From assembly GCA_964433315.1 (NCBI GenBank), contig CAYSQO010000075.1, positions 1 through 8,478 on the forward strand: a stretch of 8,478 bases of DNA. Reading direction: 5' to 3'. A model generated the notes under the pieces. The model searched no databases. It saw only the letters and a program-made list of their open reading frames with translations, and was not told the origin of the DNA. The stretch comes from Aquariibacter sp964433315 (GTDB lineage: Bacteria > Pseudomonadota > Gammaproteobacteria > Burkholderiales > Burkholderiaceae_C). Of the stretch, positions 5,737 to 8,478 are shown one piece after another (the first letter of the stretch is position 1; each line of letters opens with the position of its first letter). Made by a program: the position numbers and the translations under genes.

Positions 5737-8478
5737 GTGCTGCCGCTGCCCCACGATCCGGATCCCGATGACGACCTCGCCGCCCGCGAGGCGGCGGCCG
5801 CCTGCGCGCATGCGCTGAGCGTCGCCCAGCCGGCGGTGGCCGGCCACTTCGACGAGCTGCGTGGCCCCGCCCGCGAGCCGCAGACCGCCCCGCCCGAGGA
5901 CCAGGCCGAGCCGCCCGAGGCCGCCGGCCCGGCCGGCCCCAGCGGCCTGCGCGAACCCTGGCGCCGCTTCTTCGGCCAGCTCGGCCGCAGCGGCTGGGCC
6001 GAGCTGCCGCAGCGCGCCGCCGAGGTGCAGGCGCAGATCCTGCGCGACGGCGTCACCCACAACGTCTACGGCAGCGACGGCGCCGGGGGCGACCGCCCCT
6101 GGTCGATGGGCCTGCTGCCCTTTCTCGTCGAGCCCGGCGAGTGGCGCCAGATCGAGGCCGGCGTCGGCCAGCGGGTGCGCCTGCTGGAGGCGGTGCTCGA
6201 GGATGCCTACGGCCCGCAGCGCCTGATCGCCGACGGCCTGCTGCCGCCGGCCCTGGTGCTCGGCCACCCCGGCTACCTGCAGGCCCTGCACGGCAGCCCC
6301 CCGCCGGGCGGGCTGCGGCTGCACGTGACGGCCTTCGACCTGGCCCGCGGCCCGCAGGGCCACTGGTGGGTGGTGGCCCAGCGCACCCAGGCGCCCTCGG
6401 GCCTGGGCTATGTGATGGAGAACCGGCTGATCGCCTCGCGCGTCTTCGCCGAGCCCTTCCGCGAGCTGCGCGTGCAGCACCTGGCCTCCAGCTACCGCGC
6501 CCTGGTCGATCGGCTCGATGCCCTGGCCGCGCCGATCGCGCGCGCCGCGGGCGAGGGCTCGCCACGCGTGGCGCTGTGGACGCCGGGCCCCTACAACGAA
6601 ACCTATTTCGAGCAGGCCTACCTGGCCCGCTACCTGGGCCTGCCGCTGGTCGAGGGCGCCGACCTGACCGTGCGCGGCGAGCGCCTCTACATGCGCACCG
6701 TGCAGGGTCTGGTGCCCATCCACGGCCTGCTGCGCCGCCTGGACGACGACTGGTGCGACCCGCTGGAGCTGCGGCCCGACTCCGCCCTGGGCGTGCCCGG
6801 CCTGCTCAAGGTGGTGCGTGCCGGCCAGGTGCTGGTGGCCAATGCGCTGGGGGCGGGCTTCCTCGAATCGCCGGGCATCACCGGCTTCCTGCCGGCCCTC
6901 TCGCGCCGCCTGCTGGGCGAGGAGCTCAGCCTGCCGGCCCTGCCGACCTGGTGGTGCGGCGAGGCCGCGGCCTGGGCCGCCGGCCGCGGCCAGATCAGCC
7001 GCTGCGTGATCCGCCCGAGCTACCCGGACAGCCGCCATTTCGAGCCCGTCGTCGGGGCCCAGCTCGACGCCATCGAGCGGGCCGCCTGGACCCGCCGCAT
7101 CGAGGCCGACCTCGAGGCCTACACCCTGCAGCTCGACCTGCCGCACGCCCAGACCCCGGTCTGGCAGCCCGGGGGCCAGCTGGTGCCGCGCACCGCGGTG
7201 CTGCGCGTCTACGCCATTGCCGACGGCCGTGGCGGCCACCGCATCCTGCCGGGCGGCATGACGCGCATTGCCACCCGCGACCCGCACGCCCTGTCGATGC
7301 AGCGCGGCGGCGCCAGCCTCGACACCTGGGTGCTGACCGACGGCCCGGTCGACACCTACTCCATGCTGCCGGCCGCGCTGCGGCCCGAGGACCTGGCCGA
7401 CTACCGCCACCCGGTGGCCAGCCGCACGGCCGAGAACCTGTTCTGGCTGGGCCGCTACACCGAACGCACCGAGCACCTCGTGCGCTGTGCCCAGACCCTG
7501 GCCAATCTCGTGGCCGAGGACGAGGAGCTTCCGCCGCCGGTGCTCGAGGCCATCAGCCGCCTGGCCCGCGACACCGGCCTGGTGGGCTGGGGCGTGCCCT
7601 CGATGGCGGTCGCCCCGCGGGTCTTCGAGCGCGCGGTGGCCGCCGCCCTGGGCGATGCCCGCGGCCAGGCCAGCATCGCCTACAACCTGGCGGCCCTGCA
7701 GCGCGTGGCCGGCTCCCTGCGCGAGCGGCTGTCGCCCGAGGCCAGCCGCCTGGTGCGCGCCATGGGCGAGGCCTTCCCGCGCCGCCTGCGGCGGCCGCTG
7801 CCCGAGGGCATCGAGGCGGTCAGCGTCCTGGGCGGCCCGGGCCCCGGCGCGGCCCTGCCCGAGCTGGGCAGCCCGGCCACCCTGGCCGCGCTGGACGAGC
7901 TCGCGCAGCAGCTCGCCGCCCTGACCGGCGCGCAGACCGACCGCATGACCCGCGACGATGGCTGGCGCCTGCTCAGCGTCGGCCGCCTGGCCGAGCGCCT
8001 GATCGGCCTGAGCAAGCTGCTCATGGTCTTCTTCGACAGCGGCGCGCTCGGCCATGCCGCCGGCTTCGACAGCCTGCTGGCCCTGACCGACAGCACCATC
8101 ACCTACCGCGCCCGCTACCAGGGCCGCCTGGAGCCCCTGGCCCTGCTGGCCGCCCTGGTGATGGACGAGACCAACCCGCGCTCGCTGGCCTGCGTGCTGC
8201 GCCGGCTGCGCACCGAGCTGCGCAAGCTGCCCGAGCCGCCCGGCGCCGAGGACCCCGCCGATGCCCACGCCGCCCTGCTGGCCCACCTGCCGGCCCAGGG
8301 GGTCGGGCTGCCGCTGAGCGCGCTGGCCGAACCGGCCGCCGCCGGCCGCGACCCGCAAGCCGACCTGTCGGCGGTGATCGCGCTCTGCGAGCGGCTCAGC
8401 GCCGCCGGCAGCAGCCTCTCCGACGCGCGCCTGGCATTGAGCTATTTTTGCAGGAAGCTACCCTCCAACTATCTTCGC
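5737..8478 (+). CDS. Circularly permuted type 2 ATP-grasp fused to Alpha-E, 3' partial
   Basis: The first 914 codons are visible and no stop is reached. Numbered from GTG 5737, residues 1-35 are a poorly conserved acidic/Ala-rich leader (DPDPDDD), and GHFDELRG (about 36-43) starts the family homology. The circularly permuted ATP-grasp ligase covers about 65-550, with VTHNVYG (106-112), AFDLARG (199-205), RTQAPSGLGYVMENR (about 216-230), WWCGE (405-409), VIRPSYPD and ILPGGMTRIA followed by SMQRGG. An Alpha-E helical domain starts near SRTAENLFWLGRYTERTEHL (562 onward) and runs to about 905. The two domains are often separate adjacent genes; here they are fused. The predicted role is ATP-dependent amide-bond formation with the upstream DUF2126 protein; the substrate is unknown. 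The start is uncertain. GTG 5737 is the only upstream candidate (the frame is closed by TGA at 5644-5646), it has no Shine-Dalgarno, and the next GTG is at 5836. The last 16 codons differ sharply in composition. Confidence 0.93.
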   Translation, partial: MLPLPHDPDPDDDLAAREAAAACAHALSVAQPAVAGHFDELRGPAREPQTAPPEDQAEPPEAAGPAGPSGLREPWRRFFGQLGRSGWAELPQRAAEVQAQILRDGVTHNVYGSDGAGGDRPWSMGLLPFLVEPGEWRQIEAGVGQRVRLLEAVLEDAYGPQRLIADGLLPPALVLGHPGYLQALHGSPPPGGLRLHVTAFDLARGPQGHWWVVAQRTQAPSGLGYVMENRLIASRVFAEPFRELRVQHLASSYRALVDRLDALAAPIARAAGEGSPRVALWTPGPYNETYFEQAYLARYLGLPLVEGADLTVRGERLYMRTVQGLVPIHGLLRRLDDDWCDPLELRPDSALGVPGLLKVVRAGQVLVANALGAGFLESPGITGFLPALSRRLLGEELSLPALPTWWCGEAAAWAAGRGQISRCVIRPSYPDSRHFEPVVGAQLDAIERAAWTRRIEADLEAYTLQLDLPHAQTPVWQPGGQLVPRTAVLRVYAIADGRGGHRILPGGMTRIATRDPHALSMQRGGASLDTWVLTDGPVDTYSMLPAALRPEDLADYRHPVASRTAENLFWLGRYTERTEHLVRCAQTLANLVAEDEELPPPVLEAISRLARDTGLVGWGVPSMAVAPRVFERAVAAALGDARGQASIAYNLAALQRVAGSLRERLSPEASRLVRAMGEAFPRRLRRPLPEGIEAVSVLGGPGPGAALPELGSPATLAALDELAQQLAALTGAQTDRMTRDDGWRLLSVGRLAERLIGLSKLLMVFFDSGALGHAAGFDSLLALTDSTITYRARYQGRLEPLALLAALVMDETNPRSLACVLRRLRTELRKLPEPPGAEDPADAHAALLAHLPAQGVGLPLSALAEPAAAGRDPQADLSAVIALCERLSAAGSSLSDARLALSYFCRKLPSNYLR
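8431..8478. other. Composition break at the right edge
   Basis: The last 48 bases are about 48% G+C (23 of 48), against roughly 75% before. Six of the last 16 codons end in A or T (GCA, TAT, TTT, CTA, TAT, CTT), whereas the preceding hundred or so codons contain about three. The frame stays open. The Alpha-E C-terminus usually carries a SD...RYF-like motif, and SDARLALSYF could fit it, so homology may continue to about 8448. The rest may be foreign sequence, such as a mobile-element end or an assembly chimera, or simply a divergent tail. Confidence 0.5.

Noticed and set aside
5755..5764. Perfect 10-bp palindrome GATCCGGATC at the start of the ATP-grasp gene
   Set aside because: It is short, isolated and inside the proposed coding sequence. 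Nothing marks it as an operator or att site.
5633..5818. Small 61-codon + strand frame in the gap before the ATP-grasp gene
   Set aside because: Gly/Pro/Arg-rich, with no good ribosome site, overlapping the second hairpin and the start of the next gene. No evidence that it is translated.
5461..8358. 965-codon open frame on the minus strand opposite the ATP-grasp/Alpha-E gene
   Set aside because: It is antiparallel to a gene with clear domain motifs. Its product is Gln/Gly/Ala/Arg-rich with no recognisable family, as expected for antisense frames in very GC-rich DNA with few stops.

Overview
The window is about three-quarters G+C, with codons ending almost always in G or C. All convincing genes are on the + strand. 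ComEC and the amidoligase cluster read like Burkholderiales proteins (Rubrivivax/Leptothrix/Ideonella-like lineages). That placement is judged from remembered protein families, not from a search. Both outer genes are cut by the window edges, and both edges look abnormal, so this may be a complete short assembly contig.

Layout: (1) positions 3 to about 1915 encode the C-terminal three-quarters of ComEC/Rec2, the inner-membrane DNA-uptake channel with its metallo-beta-lactamase-like domain. Its frame has no stop where the family normally ends. It runs to 2225 and overlaps the next gene by 118 bases. (2) Positions 2108-5590 encode a 1160-residue transglutaminase-like protein fused to a DUF2126 putative amidoligase, with a TTG start behind a strong Shine-Dalgarno sequence. 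(3) Positions 5591-5736 are a gap with two GC-rich hairpins, the first a 12-bp perfect stem just after the stop. (4) From 5737 to the window edge runs a fused circularly permuted ATP-grasp and Alpha-E protein.

Genes 2 and 3 are the core of a widespread but functionally undefined bacterial gene set. Comparative genomics (Iyer, Aravind and colleagues on ATP-grasp and GS-like amidoligases) predicted that it makes or modifies peptides. One protein couples a Cys-His-Asp transglutaminase/peptidase fold to a glutamine-synthetase-like ligase, and the other adds a second ligase plus a helical Alpha-E domain. Together they could form and cut amide or isopeptide bonds on an unidentified substrate. The usual further partners (a stand-alone transglutaminase-like protein and an Anbu-type proteasome-like peptidase) would lie beyond the right edge. 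ComEC is probably only a neighbour.

The main oddities are an exact 55-bp repeat between the left edge and positions 265-319, the ComEC run-through, the hairpin-rich gap with a poorly supported start for gene 3, and an abrupt drop to about 48% G+C in the last 48 bases. No tRNA, rRNA, CRISPR array or recognisable insertion sequence was seen.
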